Shown here in pieces: positions 8,450-17,685 of a stretch of 64,000 bases of DNA. The notes below the pieces were generated by a model. The model searched no databases and was not told the DNA's origin. It saw only the letters and a program-made list of their open reading frames with translations. Numbering within the stretch: position 1 is the first letter of the stretch; each line of letters starts with the position of its first letter. Made by a program: the position numbers and the translations under genes. Origin of the DNA: Alteribacter populi (GTDB lineage Bacteria > Bacillota > Bacilli > Bacillales > Salisediminibacteriaceae); assembly GCF_002352765.1 (NCBI RefSeq), contig NZ_KZ293963.1:2068368-2132367 (forward strand). The letters are read 5' to 3'.

Positions 8450-8659
8450 AATATACAGCCTCCCCTCAGTAAACGTTTACATTTTCAGAAAACTTCTTAT
8501 AACTTTATTTTAACATATATTTCAGTTATACTCACCGAGAATCTCCATTAAATAGGCTAGGGTGGATTTTCCAGTTGGAAATATAAAAATTCAAGCACGT
8601 TCATGGATTTTTTGACGTATGGATATTATAATGAAAGATAAAGAAAGGAGTGTTTTCGA

Positions 8660-8899
8660 ATGGCAACAGAAATTAGCATGGAAGAACAAGTACAAGAAGT
8701 GTTAGATAAACTTCGTCCGTTCTTACTCCGTGATGGAGGAGACGTTGAACTCGTCGGTATCGATGAAGGTGTAGTAAAAGTACGGTTAATGGGTGCTTGT
8801 GGTTCTTGCCCAAGTTCAACAATCACTCTTAAAGCAGGTATTGAACGTGCTCTACTTGAAGAAGTACCTGGTGTAAAAGAACTAGAACAAGTATTCTAA
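8660..8899 (+). CDS. yutI: NifU C-terminal-domain Fe-S scaffold/carrier, YutI
   Basis: A 79-aa Nfu-type protein with the cluster-binding motif MGACGSCPSS near residues 48-57 and the LRDGGDVELVGI strand that precedes it. Such proteins hold a [4Fe-4S] cluster between two subunits and deliver it to targets such as lipoyl synthase. The ATG follows GAAAGGAG. It is single-gene and ends at a strong terminator. Confidence 0.93.
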   Translation: MATEISMEEQVQEVLDKLRPFLLRDGGDVELVGIDEGVVKVRLMGACGSCPSSTITLKAGIERALLEEVPGVKELEQVF

Positions 8900-8914
8900 T
8901 AAACGTCGAGAAAA

Positions 8915-8946
8915 GCCTCTGCTATTCAAAAAGCAGAGGCTTTTTT
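8915..8946 (+). terminator. Intrinsic terminator of yutI
   Basis: GCCTCTGC / GCAGAGGC hairpin followed by TTTTTT. Confidence 0.9.
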
Positions 8947-8992
8947 GTACCTTAAGGAGGTTTAAAGCTTGGTGACAATCCATGACAGGAGA

Positions 8993-9985
8993 TTATTCTT
9001 CTTCATACACTTCGTGATTGACTAGTGCTTTAGGCCGTTTTCCCTTTAAGGCTTCTGCAATGTTTTGACTCGCTAACTTAGCCATCGCTTCTCTCGTTTC
9101 AACACTGGCACTACCAATGTGAGGAAGTGCTACGACGTTAGGAAATGATAGCAGCGGATGATTGTTGTCAATCGGTTCACTTTCAAATACATCAAGACCA
9201 GCTCCGGCAATCTGTCCTTCTTCAAGCGCAGAGATGAGTGCTTGTTCGTCCACCAATCCACCTCGAGAAGCGTTAATGAACCGAGCTGTGGGCATCATTT
9301 TTTTGAACGAATCGTATGTAAAAAGATGTTTCGTATCAGATGTTAAGGGAGCTAAACAGACGATGAAATCCGCTTGTTGTAGTAGGTTATCAAAGGAAGC
9401 ATACTTCGCTCCTACTTTTGTCTCGGCTTCACGATTACGAGAGCGGTTAAAATAAAGAATGTTCATATCAAATCCGGTTGCTCGTTTAGCCACTGCTGTT
9501 CCAATTCTCCCCATTCCTACGATGCCGATCGTTTTATGATGAACATCTGCTCCGGCTAACAGCATCGGTCCCCATTGATCCCAATGTCCTTCTTTCACGT
9601 AATCCACCGCTTCAGGTAAACGACGAGCAGTGGCCATTAATAACGCAAATGTTAGATCTGCTGTTGTTTCTGTCAACACGTCAGGCGTATTGCAAATAAG
9701 AATACCTCTGTTAGTCGCTTCGCTCACGTCAATGTTGTCATAGCCTACAGCCATATTTGAAATTACTTTTAAATTTTTAGCGCTTTTTAAAACTTCTTTG
9801 TCAATGCGGTCACTTACCATTGTAAGTAGCGCATCTGCTTTTTTTGCTTCTGCAATGAGGTGGTCGCTCGGAACAGGTTCATCTTCTTTTTCCCATACCA
9901 CGACCTTTGCAAACTCTTTTAAAGGAGCAATTGTATTCTCCGGCAGCTTCCTTGTGATAAATATATAAGGTCTATTCTTGTCCAT
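8993..9985 (-). CDS. D-2-hydroxyacid dehydrogenase (glyoxylate/hydroxypyruvate reductase-like)
   Basis: A 330-aa NAD(P)-dependent enzyme. The Rossmann motif GIVGMGRIG lies near residue 155. The catalytic triad is visible as Arg in INASRGG, Glu in FESEP and His in LPHIGSAS. The closest functional class is glycerate/glyoxylate dehydrogenase (B. subtilis YvcT type). Substrate cannot be fixed from sequence. It starts at ATG behind GGAGGGAG. It sits between yutI and yutH, where B. subtilis has yuxL, thrBC and hom, so it looks like a lineage-specific insertion. Confidence 0.88.
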   Translation of the reverse strand: MDKNRPYIFITRKLPENTIAPLKEFAKVVVWEKEDEPVPSDHLIAEAKKADALLTMVSDRIDKEVLKSAKNLKVISNMAVGYDNIDVSEATNRGILICNTPDVLTETTADLTFALLMATARRLPEAVDYVKEGHWDQWGPMLLAGADVHHKTIGIVGMGRIGTAVAKRATGFDMNILYFNRSRNREAETKVGAKYASFDNLLQQADFIVCLAPLTSDTKHLFTYDSFKKMMPTARFINASRGGLVDEQALISALEEGQIAGAGLDVFESEPIDNNHPLLSFPNVVALPHIGSASVETREAMAKLASQNIAEALKGKRPKALVNHEVYEEE

Positions 9986-10064
9986 TAAATCTCCCTCCTT
10001 TCTCTTTAGTATACGTCTTATAGGTTTTTAAAAAAAGAAGGACTATCTATTTTGCTGAAGATAA

Positions 10065-10240
10065 AGCGATGGAGCTAAACATCGAAACGTAGATTTTGAT
10101 ACTTTCTTAACTTTTAGGAAAGACCGCATAGCGCAGCGGTCTTAAACAGCATTAGCTGCCGTTTTTTAAGTCCCAAGAATACCTTACCCTTGTGACGAGC
10201 GACGTGAAGGGAACTGTTTGCTGAAAGTTATCTTTGAATA
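10065..10240 (+). repeat. Dispersed composite repeat, copy c
   Basis: Contains the core GGAGCTAAACATCGAAACGT, the GACCGC..GCGGTC hairpin (with an inserted GCGCA), and the 3' block with TTGTGACGAGCGACGTGAAGG. It lies downstream of yutH in the 284-bp gap before the dehydrogenase gene. Confidence 0.85.
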
Positions 10241-10269
10241 ATAGAACAGCGATAAATACTGTCCTTTTC

Positions 10270-11304
10270 TTATTCCAACCAGACCGGAAGCCTCATGCGA
10301 GAGCGATCATCCATCAAGTAGCGGATGACCTCGGATACTTTTCGTTCATAATTCCCGGAATGTTCAATAGCTTTTAAAAATTCCTTTTCAAGTGACACTT
10401 TCTTTTCTTCATCAACGGTCTGATAATAGGTTTCAATAATTTCAAAGTAATGTAAAGGGAACAACAACCGGGCGATCATGAGTTTTCGATCTACAGTCGT
10501 TAGCGGTCGCTCTTCTTCATAGGCAGATATAATCTCTGGAAACTGAGTAGCCATGTTCCGGTAATCACTAAAGTTATTTCGAAAATCTTCCCTAAGCCAT
10601 TCTGCTAAGTCTCGGGTAAAGTGGTCAATAATGAATTGGCCGGGGACTTTAATGGAAGATGGGTGGCGTTCATCCACAGTTAACCAGGTCGTTTCGTTAA
10701 ACCGCCGGTGGCAAATCGTATTTCCTTGCCCCATAGAACCGATACCGTCATCAATCGCAATATCATTCATTAATTGAATGGCATTTTCGCTTAAAGCCAT
10801 ATAGTACGGGTAAGTAAGCAAAAATGTTTGATCAAATGGTGTTTTGACCCTCTCACGTAATAATTGTGAATACCAGGACTCCATTTGGTCAAGGCGCCTT
10901 TCCCAACGTCCTTTCCATGATTGAGCTCCTAGTACCCCTTTCTTTCTTGATTGCATGCTATAATACTGGCCTCTCTGATGAAAAGCTGCCAGTTTTCTTC
11001 CGAGCGGTGCACTGGCTCTGATCACTTTTTTACTAGAGGGCAGTCGATACAAGCCCATTACAGTACCATCAAGGTCAACAGTGGGTTTGCCGTACTCCGT
11101 ATTGACAAGTTCAGGAATACCCTCTTCCCCTTGCGATTGTAACCATTGCCCCATCTCTGATTGCTGCTGCAGTTGATCCTGATCATATTGAACTGGAGTT
11201 AATATATACTGTTCTCCATTTGCTTCAATAATCGTCTCGCTAAATGTATGCATAACCCCTTCTGCATATAATCTGTAATGGTCAAACAACGATCGTTCAA
11301 GCAT
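10270..11304 (-). CDS. yutH: Spore coat-associated protein YutH (CotS/kinase-fold relative)
   Basis: A 344-aa protein of the sporulation family YutH, related to the CotS group that has a kinase-like fold. The helical C-terminal half is rich in aromatic and charged residues (FIIDHFTRDLAEWLRED, LLFPLHYFEIIETYY). The canonical kinase catalytic residues are not obvious, so catalytic activity is doubtful. It starts at ATG with GGAGGGGGG upstream. It is divergent from yutG, the same arrangement as in B. subtilis. It is probably expressed in the mother cell; I did not identify a sporulation promoter. Confidence 0.85.
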   Translation of the reverse strand: MLERSLFDHYRLYAEGVMHTFSETIIEANGEQYILTPVQYDQDQLQQQSEMGQWLQSQGEEGIPELVNTEYGKPTVDLDGTVMGLYRLPSSKKVIRASAPLGRKLAAFHQRGQYYSMQSRKKGVLGAQSWKGRWERRLDQMESWYSQLLRERVKTPFDQTFLLTYPYYMALSENAIQLMNDIAIDDGIGSMGQGNTICHRRFNETTWLTVDERHPSSIKVPGQFIIDHFTRDLAEWLREDFRNNFSDYRNMATQFPEIISAYEEERPLTTVDRKLMIARLLFPLHYFEIIETYYQTVDEEKKVSLEKEFLKAIEHSGNYERKVSEVIRYLMDDRSRMRLPVWLE

Positions 11305-11500
11305 CCTTTTCCCCCCTCCTCTTCAAACACTGTTCCAATAAACTATGATCATTCCATCCGTTTTGTGATAATGGCCTATCTTACAAACCACCGAGTAAAA
11401 AGTGTACATAAAGTCCAAACTATAGAATGAAAAATGAGGGACACATTTCTACCCCTGTCTTCATATACTTTTCCAAAAGATAATTGAAGGTGATGATACG

Positions 11501-11998
11501 ATGGTTGAAAAGAGAGAAATGGATGTAGTAGAAAAAGTAGCTAGAAAATGGCTTCATGAACGTGGAGTGAAAATTGAAGATGTAGCAGAGCTTGTATATT
11601 TTTTGCAAGTTAAATATTACCCAGAATTAACCATGGATTTATGCCGAAGTAATGTGGACCGGGTCCTTGCAAAAAGAGAAGTACAAAATGCAATTTTAAC
11701 CGGGATCCAGTTAGATAAATTGGCCGAAGAAGGAAAATTAGAAGCTCCTTTACAAGGCATTATTGAGCGTGATGAAGGACTATATGGTGTCGATGAAATC
11801 GTAGCCCTTTCTATTGTAAATGTGTATGGCTCCATCGGGTTTACGAACTATGGGTATATTGATAAAGAAAAGCCAGGAATATTAAAATATTTAAATGATA
11901 AGAAAAATGGCTGTCATACGTTTTTAGATGACATTGTCGGGGCAATTGCCGCAGCTGCTTCGAGCCGGCTTGCTCACAGTCAAGAGTCAACAGAATAA
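11501..11998 (+). CDS. yutG: Phosphatidylglycerophosphatase A-domain protein, YutG
   Basis: A 165-aa soluble PgpA-domain protein. The acidic motifs FLDDIVGAIAAA at the C-terminus and GVDEIVALS near residue 90 match the PgpA domain, which removes phosphate from phosphatidylglycerophosphate. Gram-positive members lack the membrane segments of E. coli PgpA and may act on other substrates. It starts at ATG behind GAAGGTGA. Monocistronic. Confidence 0.85.
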   Translation: MVEKREMDVVEKVARKWLHERGVKIEDVAELVYFLQVKYYPELTMDLCRSNVDRVLAKREVQNAILTGIQLDKLAEEGKLEAPLQGIIERDEGLYGVDEIVALSIVNVYGSIGFTNYGYIDKEKPGILKYLNDKKNGCHTFLDDIVGAIAAAASSRLAHSQESTE

Positions 11999-12069
11999 GA
12001 AAAGGGTATCTCTGGTATCTCAAAGGCCGGATAGCTCAAAAATCAAGTCCCCTCGCTCTATCACCTGAT

Positions 12070-12096
12070 GCTCGCTGTAATGAGCTCACAGCGAGC
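12070..12096. other. Hairpin between convergent yutG and yutF
   Basis: GCTCGCTGT / ACAGCGAGC, nine perfect pairs around a nine-base loop. There is no convincing T tract on either side, so it may be a processed 3' end or a weak terminator. The 155-bp gap is otherwise empty. Confidence 0.5.
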
Positions 12097-12153
12097 TAAA
12101 ATAACAAAATTTCACCTTTTGAAGTCCCTTTTTTTACTCCATTAGCCTTGAAT

Positions 12154-12924
12154 TTAATCAAAAAATTTCCACTCATCTAATCCATTGATCGAATAAGTTG
12201 GTTGTTTTTTATAATTTGGAAGCTGCTCTTTTGAGGTAACTCCTGTATGAACAATAATCGTATCCATCTCTGCGTTAATACCAGCTAGAATATCAGTATC
12301 ATAATTATCTCCTACCATAACGGTTTCATTTTTAAGTGTCCCGAGTGCTTCAAGGGCTTGGTTCATGATAATCGGTTCTGGTTTGCCAATAAAAATAGGT
12401 TCTGCACCAGTTGAAACAGTGATGACCGAAGTCAACGCTCCGTTCCCTGGTAATAACCCTCGCTCCGTCGGAATAGCCACGTCACCATTTGTAGAAATAA
12501 AAGCAGCACCATTTCGAACGGCTAGACAAGCAACTGAGAGTTTTTCATATGTAATGTTACGATCGATCCCAACGACGACAAAATCAACGTTTTCTTCCGC
12601 GAAACGAAACCCTTTCTCCTCAAGGGCTGTCTTTAACCCTTCTTCTCCAATCGTATAGACGGAAGCATTCGGTTTTTTTTCCACTAAATAATTCGCTGTA
12701 GCCATGCTTGTTGTAAAAACATGATCCGCTGTAGCCGGGATCCCCATTTGGACAAGCTTATCCGCTACTTTCTCCCTTGTTGTTGAAGAATTATTCGTGA
12801 CAAACAAATAAGGAATGTTCCTTTTAGCTAACTCATTTACAAACAACGCAGCTTCTTCAATTTTTTCTGAACCTCTATACATCGTTCCATCTAAATCTAT
12901 TAAGTACCCTCGATATTTTTTCAT
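12154..12924 (-). CDS. yutF: HAD-superfamily (NagD/AraL-like) sugar or nucleotide phosphatase, YutF
   Basis: A 256-aa HAD phosphatase of subclass IIA. Motif I is LIDLDGTMY near residue 8, motif II is LFVTNNSS near residue 41, and motif IV is MVGDNYDTDI near residue 204. The C2 cap lies between motifs II and III. Substrates of this subgroup are small sugar phosphates or nucleotides; the physiological one is unknown. It starts at ATG with GGAGG upstream and lies 40 bp downstream of yutE, with which it is probably cotranscribed. Confidence 0.9.
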   Translation of the reverse strand: MKKYRGYLIDLDGTMYRGSEKIEEAALFVNELAKRNIPYLFVTNNSSTTREKVADKLVQMGIPATADHVFTTSMATANYLVEKKPNASVYTIGEEGLKTALEEKGFRFAEENVDFVVVGIDRNITYEKLSVACLAVRNGAAFISTNGDVAIPTERGLLPGNGALTSVITVSTGAEPIFIGKPEPIIMNQALEALGTLKNETVMVGDNYDTDILAGINAEMDTIIVHTGVTSKEQLPNYKKQPTYSINGLDEWKFFD

Positions 12925-12965
12925 CGAACTGCAACCTCCTTAATATGAGTTTAAGCTTTTGGTGG

Positions 12966-13415
12966 TTAATCGGTTTTATGAGGTAAAAATGCAGAAACTG
13001 GGCCAAGCTCATTTTCCAAATACATCCTCACTTTTCCGGGGAAACGAAGGAGAACTGGCATCCCCTTTTCAAAATCAGACTGTAGCTTCTGATGGTCAAT
13101 ATCTGTATAATCCTGGAGCAATGTTTTTCTCCAAGGCAACAGGCGTTTTATTTCTTTTCCTTCTTCCTCTTGAATGACGCGTTCGTCGAGGAGTATTTCC
13201 ACAATATCCTCAAAACTACCCGGATCTCTCATAATAAACCCATCAATCATTTGGTTTCCAACGTCCATCATCGTCTCAATAATCATGTGACCGGCTCTCT
13301 CTAAAATAAGGGCAGAACTGTTAAGATCTTGATGATGCTGATCTGCCATATGACTTAGCAGCTTTTCTAAATAAATTAATCGCTTTTCAATTAACTCTCT
13401 ATCAACAAAATACAT
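12966..13415 (-). CDS. yutE: YutE, DUF86/HepT-like helical protein
   Basis: A 149-aa all-helical protein of the DUF86 family, whose members include HepT RNase toxins with an RxxxxHxY motif. Here the corresponding stretch reads WRKTLLQDYTD, so Gln replaces the catalytic His, and no MNT nucleotidyltransferase partner lies beside it. A toxin role is therefore unlikely. The ATG at 13415 has AGGTG six bases upstream; further upstream ATG and GTG codons sit on the ribosome site. It precedes yutF as in B. subtilis. Confidence 0.85.
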   Translation of the reverse strand: MYFVDRELIEKRLIYLEKLLSHMADQHHQDLNSSALILERAGHMIIETMMDVGNQMIDGFIMRDPGSFEDIVEILLDERVIQEEEGKEIKRLLPWRKTLLQDYTDIDHQKLQSDFEKGMPVLLRFPGKVRMYLENELGPVSAFLPHKTD

Positions 13416-13624
13416 GGTCATCACCTATCCTTAATAATCTCGAATTAGTATAACACATTTAGCATTTACCAAATAAATCTTTCACAAAATAACCCGATTA
13501 TGATTTATTTAGTACGTATTTTTTGTTATTATGATGAGGGATTGCTTCGTTTTTTACACTCGCTCAAGAGAACGATCGTAGAGCAACGCATTTATATGTT
13601 AATAATACAACTGGAGGAATTAAC

Positions 13625-14596
13625 TTGGATCGAGAATTAGCATTAGAAATTGTGCGTGTTACTGAATCAGCCGCTTTAGCATCATCTCAATGGATGGGAC
13701 GCGGTTTGAAAAATGAAGCAGACGATGCAGCAACAAGTGCCATGCGTTCAATGTTTGACTCTGTGAACATGCAAGGAACTGTCGTCATTGGCGAAGGGGA
13801 ATTAGATGAAGCCCCTATGCTTTATATCGGTGAAGAGCTTGGGTCAGGCAATGGTCCTGAAGTCGACATCGCAGTAGACCCATTAGAAGGCACGAGTATC
13901 GTTGCAAAAGGCCATCCGAATGCCATGGCGGTAATTGCCATAGCTGATCGTGGTGCCTTACTTCATGCCCCTGATATGTATATGGAGAAAATTGTTGTAG
14001 GGCCTGAAGCAGCTGGACTCATCCGGTTAGATGATCCGATTGAAAAAACGATTGATATCGTTGCCAAAATGAACGATAAGCGAGTTCGTGATGTTACAGT
14101 GATTATTCAAGAACGTGAACGCCATGCCGAATTAGTCGAACGTATTCGTGCAAAAGGGGCGCGTGTAACCTTATTCGGCGACGGTGATGTAGGTGCTTGT
14201 ATTGCTACTGCGATGCCTCGAACAGGAATCGATCTATTCGTTGGTACCGGTGGAGCTCCAGAAGGTGTCATCTCAGCTGCTGCCATCAAAACACTAGGAG
14301 GCGACATGCAAGCCCGCCTTGTTCCAATGAATGCTGACGAAGAAGCGCGCTGTAATAAAATGGGCTTAGAAGACACGTCACGTGTTCTTCAACTTCACGA
14401 CTTAGTAAAAAGTGACGACGCCATTTTCGCGGCTACAGGTGTATCAACAGGAGAACTATTAGAAGGCGTACGGTTTTTAGGCAGTGACCTTGTAGAGACT
14501 GATTCAATTGTTATGCGTGCAAAAACAGGCACAGTAAGGTATATTAAAGCCACACACCGCCTGAATCAGAAGCCGCACCTCGTTATGCCGGAATAG
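13625..14596 (+). CDS. glpX: Fructose-1,6-bisphosphatase, class II
   Basis: A 323-aa gluconeogenic phosphatase converting fructose-1,6-bisphosphate to fructose-6-phosphate. Metal-binding motifs are visible as GEGELDEAPML near residue 56 and DPLEGTSI near 86. FVGTGGAPEGVISAAA near 205 is diagnostic for GlpX. It starts at TTG behind GGAGG. It is followed 53 bp later by the small DUF3055 gene, probably in one transcript. Confidence 0.94.
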   Translation: MDRELALEIVRVTESAALASSQWMGRGLKNEADDAATSAMRSMFDSVNMQGTVVIGEGELDEAPMLYIGEELGSGNGPEVDIAVDPLEGTSIVAKGHPNAMAVIAIADRGALLHAPDMYMEKIVVGPEAAGLIRLDDPIEKTIDIVAKMNDKRVRDVTVIIQERERHAELVERIRAKGARVTLFGDGDVGACIATAMPRTGIDLFVGTGGAPEGVISAAAIKTLGGDMQARLVPMNADEEARCNKMGLEDTSRVLQLHDLVKSDDAIFAATGVSTGELLEGVRFLGSDLVETDSIVMRAKTGTVRYIKATHRLNQKPHLVMPE

Positions 14597-14649
14597 TTGG
14601 TTCAAAGGCTAGGTCGGTTCTGTTAATGGCTCGGAAGGGGTGAGCGAAA

Positions 14650-14916
14650 TTGTCAGAACGCTTTTATCTTTATAACGATCAAGAGGATACTAAAACGCGT
14701 TATGTAAGTTTTATGGGCGAAGAACAACGATTTGATTTAGCGATTACAACAACATCAAGATACTATGGCAAAAAGCTTGTCATGAACACGCTTTCCAATC
14801 GATTTGCGATTATCGGCACCGACGACCTTGACGAACCTGGCTATTTGGAACATGTTTTTCAGCTTAGTGCAGACGAAGCAAATGAGCTCAGGCAATTTTT
14901 ATACGAAGTCATATAG
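14650..14916 (+). CDS. DUF3055 (SAV0927-family) protein
   Basis: An 88-aa protein beginning MSERFYLYNDQEDTKTRYV at a TTG start with GGAAGGGGTGAG upstream. The sequence fits DUF3055, a small cytosolic Firmicutes family of unknown function. It is probably cotranscribed with glpX; the terminator lies 26 bp downstream. Confidence 0.75.
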   Translation: MSERFYLYNDQEDTKTRYVSFMGEEQRFDLAITTTSRYYGKKLVMNTLSNRFAIIGTDDLDEPGYLEHVFQLSADEANELRQFLYEVI

Positions 14917-14941
14917 TTTCAGTTGCAATTTAAAGGTAAAT

Positions 14942-14980
14942 AAACAGCCACCACTTTTCAAAATGTGGTGGCTGTTTTTT
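14942..14980 (+). terminator. Intrinsic terminator of the glpX-DUF3055 unit
   Basis: AAACAGCCACCAC / GTGGTGGCTGTTT, 13 perfect pairs and a T run. Confidence 0.92.
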
Positions 14981-15150
14981 ATAAAAAGCTTTTTTATAAA
15001 TGCTTGTTATATATTTTTCAGTTTTTCAGCGTGAGAGTTCAACTCAAATGATCGCGGAGGGCAAGCTCATTTGTCCGTAACATCATTTTGAGTTGAAAAA
15101 AACGCTCCAAAAACAACAAACCTTACGAAAACAGCCTTATAAGAAAACCT

Positions 15151-15441
15151 CTATGAAGATTTCCTTTTTTCTTTTACCTTCTTTATAACAAAATAAGAAC
15201 AGCCAAAATTACAGTACTCATATAAATATTCGGGTAAAGAGCTGATTTTAGATTCAGATGGAGACTTGCGGTGCTGGTCGTCAAAGAATCCTTTTAAACG
15301 CAGCTGGTTATAACCCCAATCTCCGACAATGTAATCATATTTATTCAAAACATCACTATAACGTCCTTTAAAATCTTCTTCCACCCAGCCCTCTTTTACG
15401 TTTTCTACAAGTTCGTATTGGTTTCCCTGGACACGAATCAT
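15151..15441 (-). CDS. yutD: YutD family protein (DUF1027)
   Basis: A 96-aa protein containing the YutD signature KYDYIVGDWGYNQLRLKGFF. The C-terminal YLYEYCNFGCSYFVIKK carries two cysteines. Unknown function, conserved in Bacillus at this position next to yutC. The ATG at 15441 is six bases from GAGGTG; the GTG nine bases earlier overlaps that site. Confidence 0.87.
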   Translation of the reverse strand: MIRVQGNQYELVENVKEGWVEEDFKGRYSDVLNKYDYIVGDWGYNQLRLKGFFDDQHRKSPSESKISSLPEYLYEYCNFGCSYFVIKKVKEKRKSS

Positions 15442-15577
15442 CTCTGACACCTCACTTTACTCTCTTTATCTTGCCTTACTTTAAAGAAAATTTCAATGTT
15501 TTTCCCAATTAGCCACCACAAATTACCGCTCTTAAGGTAGTAGGTTATGGTGAACCCTACTGATTAGGAGGTGGAAA

Positions 15578-16210
15578 ATGATGAAACGTGTAATAACGTT
15601 AGCTCTTGTGTCAGCACTCGCCGCAACAGGTTGTGGTGGAGAAATGGATCAAACAAACGAAACTCGCGATGGACAATGGAATCCTATGATGATGAGAAGC
15701 CAAAACACAACTGAAGGCTATAATGTCATCAATCGTGAGTCTGCAGATCATGATCAATATTTAGAGTTCGGTTTTGTCCGTAACTCAAAAGCAAATGCTC
15801 AGGAAGAGAAATATCCGGGCTATGCTGTTTATGACCGTGAGCTACTGGCAAACAGTATTAGTGAAATGGCGGCAGTCATTCCGAGTGTTGAAGACTGTGG
15901 TGTGCTCGTAACTTCAGATCAAGTATTAATGGTGTACGAAGCTCAGGATACTAACAATCTCGACCGTAACGATGTAGCTGACCAAGTAAAGAAAACAGCG
16001 CTTTCTGTCGTACCTTCCTATTACGAAGTGTACGTCAGCGATGATATGACAATGATGGATGAAATTGAACGTTTCGGTGGTTTATCTCCAGAATCTGATG
16101 AATACGAAGATTCTTTAGAACAGACCATTGAACAATTCAAACAATATCCGCAAGGTGAATCGATCAGCGAGGATGAATTACACTATAACGATAATGATGA
16201 CATGAGTTAA
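15578..16210 (+). CDS. yutC: Sporulation lipoprotein, YhcN/YlaJ family (YutC)
   Basis: A 210-aa secreted lipoprotein. The signal peptide ends in the lipobox LAATGC with Cys19 as the predicted lipidation site. The YhcN/YlaJ domain follows, with GYAVYDRELLANSISEMAAVIPSVEDCGVLVTS in its centre. The tail is strongly acidic. Relatives are found in spores, but their task is not defined. It starts at ATG behind TAGGAGG; a second Met follows immediately. Confidence 0.85.
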   Translation: MMKRVITLALVSALAATGCGGEMDQTNETRDGQWNPMMMRSQNTTEGYNVINRESADHDQYLEFGFVRNSKANAQEEKYPGYAVYDRELLANSISEMAAVIPSVEDCGVLVTSDQVLMVYEAQDTNNLDRNDVADQVKKTALSVVPSYYEVYVSDDMTMMDEIERFGGLSPESDEYEDSLEQTIEQFKQYPQGESISEDELHYNDNDDMS

Positions 16211-16306
16211 TCAAAAAAACTTTCATTACCTTACATGATATTTTCGGCGATCTATTGATATAGGGATGATGACATCATCTTTGTAACAAAAAACTATACA
16301 CTCTAA

Positions 16307-16353
16307 AAAAGCTGGCTTTAAAAGTATGTTTCAACTTTGTAAAGCCAGCTTTT
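16307..16353. terminator. Bidirectional terminator between yutC and lipA
   Basis: GCTGGCTTTA / TAAAGCCAGC with A and T runs on both sides; it serves both converging genes. Confidence 0.9.
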
Positions 16354-16367
16354 TGCTATTTTACACA

Positions 16368-17246
16368 TTAACTTTCAGCAGCGTTGACTTGTTCGTCTGC
16401 ATGGTAAGAAGAACGAACAAGAGGACCTGACTCACAATGTTTAAAGCCTTTACTCATCGCAATTTCCTTAAGTTCCGCAAACTCTTCTGGAGTCCAGTAC
16501 TTTTTGATTTTCAAGTGCTTTTTCGAAGGCTGCAAATATTGGCCAATTGTCATAATATCAACATTGGCTGCCCTTAGGTCGTCCATTGTTTCAATAATTT
16601 CTTCCTTCGTTTCACCTAACCCGATCATAATACTTGATTTAGTCGGGATTTTAGGCTGCATTTCTTTTGCTCGCTTTAAAAACTCTAAAGAGCGCTCATA
16701 CGTGGCACGAGCTCGAACACGTGGAGTTAAACTGCGAACGGTTTCAATATTATGGTTTAAAATATCTGGTTTTGCATCCATCAGTGTTTCTAAGTTTTCA
16801 AACCTTCCCATCATATCGGAAGGTAGTACTTCGACGGTTGTATTTGGATTTCTACGACGAATGGCACGAACCGTCTCAGCAAATACTTGAGCACCGCCGT
16901 CTTTTAAATCGTCACGTGCAACGGCTGTAATAACGGCATGCTTTAATCCCATTTGTTCTACAGATTCTGCTACTCGTTCTGGTTCTTCGAGATCAAGCTC
17001 AGTTGGAAGGCCTGTTTTCACAGCACAAAAACGACACGCACGGGTACAAATATCTCCTAAAATCATAAAAGTGGCGGTTTTACGAACAGCCCAGCATTCA
17101 TGAATGTTTGGACAGCGGGCTTCTTCACAAACAGTATGTAATTTCTTCTCACGCATCATCTTTTTAAGTCCAGTATAAGACTCATTCGTATTCAGTTTTA
17201 TTTTAAGCCATTCGGGCTTACGAATATATTCTTCTTTTTTAGCCAT
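16368..17246 (-). CDS. lipA: Lipoyl synthase
   Basis: Radical-SAM enzyme inserting two sulfurs into octanoyl groups on carrier proteins such as GcvH. The auxiliary cluster motif is C40-x4-C45-x5-C51 (CEEARCPNIHEC) and the radical-SAM motif is C67-x3-C71-x2-C74 (CTRACRFC). The C-terminal GPLVRSSYHAD provides the auxiliary-cluster serine. Start chosen at the ATG of MAKKEEYIRKP (GGAGAG upstream), giving 292 aa. GcvH is encoded at 48950 in this window. Confidence 0.95.
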   Translation of the reverse strand: MAKKEEYIRKPEWLKIKLNTNESYTGLKKMMREKKLHTVCEEARCPNIHECWAVRKTATFMILGDICTRACRFCAVKTGLPTELDLEEPERVAESVEQMGLKHAVITAVARDDLKDGGAQVFAETVRAIRRRNPNTTVEVLPSDMMGRFENLETLMDAKPDILNHNIETVRSLTPRVRARATYERSLEFLKRAKEMQPKIPTKSSIMIGLGETKEEIIETMDDLRAANVDIMTIGQYLQPSKKHLKIKKYWTPEEFAELKEIAMSKGFKHCESGPLVRSSYHADEQVNAAES

Positions 17247-17454
17247 GAAGTTCACTCTCCTGCTTTAATATCTTTGACTCCCATAAATCAAAAATGTTGA
17301 ACAGCATATCATCAGTATTCCAATTTTCAATATTACCATTAGTAACTTTAACATGAAAACCTAGAAATCTCAAAGGGACGGCTTATTGGAAGGATTTGTC
17401 GGGATGGTTTTCCACTGTTTTTCCCAAAACTATATACATGATGAACATATTTCG

Positions 17455-17565
17455 GCAATAAGAAAAACCGCATACAACGTTAGCTTCCGCCGCATGTTTT
17501 AAAGTCTCAAGGATGCTTTTCCCTTGAGACGAGCGGCGTGAAGGTAGCTGCCCGCTCAATAAATT
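17455..17565 (+). repeat. Dispersed composite repeat, copy d (3' part)
   Basis: Runs from AAGAAAAACCGCATA through GTTAGCTTCCGCCGCATG and CCTTGAGACGAGCGGCG to AAGGTAGCTGCCCGCTC. The GCGGT arm of the hairpin is lost. It lies in the 518-bp gap between lipA and lytH, immediately before the miniature element at 17577. Confidence 0.85.
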
Positions 17566-17576
17566 CTTATCTTTTA

Positions 17577-17685
17577 GGCTCTGTTAAAGTTCGGTGTTGT
17601 TAGAGAAATGCATTGAAAAGTTTGCCCGCGGAAAGCGTCCTCCGATAGCGATGTCACAATATCAACAACAAGCTTTAACAGAGCC
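17577..17685. mobile_element. Miniature inverted-repeat element with 8-bp target duplication
   Basis: A 109-bp element with perfect 13-bp terminal inverted repeats, GGCTCTGTTAAAG at 17577-17589 and its complement at 17673-17685. It is flanked by a perfect 8-bp direct repeat ATCTTTTA at 17569-17576 and 17686-17693. The interior holds CCCGCGGAAAGCG, as in the palindromic repeats near 47 kb. It encodes no protein. The ends and the 8-bp duplication are reminiscent of IS6-type transposition, which is inference. Confidence 0.8.

Noticed and set aside
12966..13415. Toxin-antitoxin module
   Set aside because: Only a HepT-like fold with the catalytic histidine missing and no MNT partner nearby; conserved housekeeping position.
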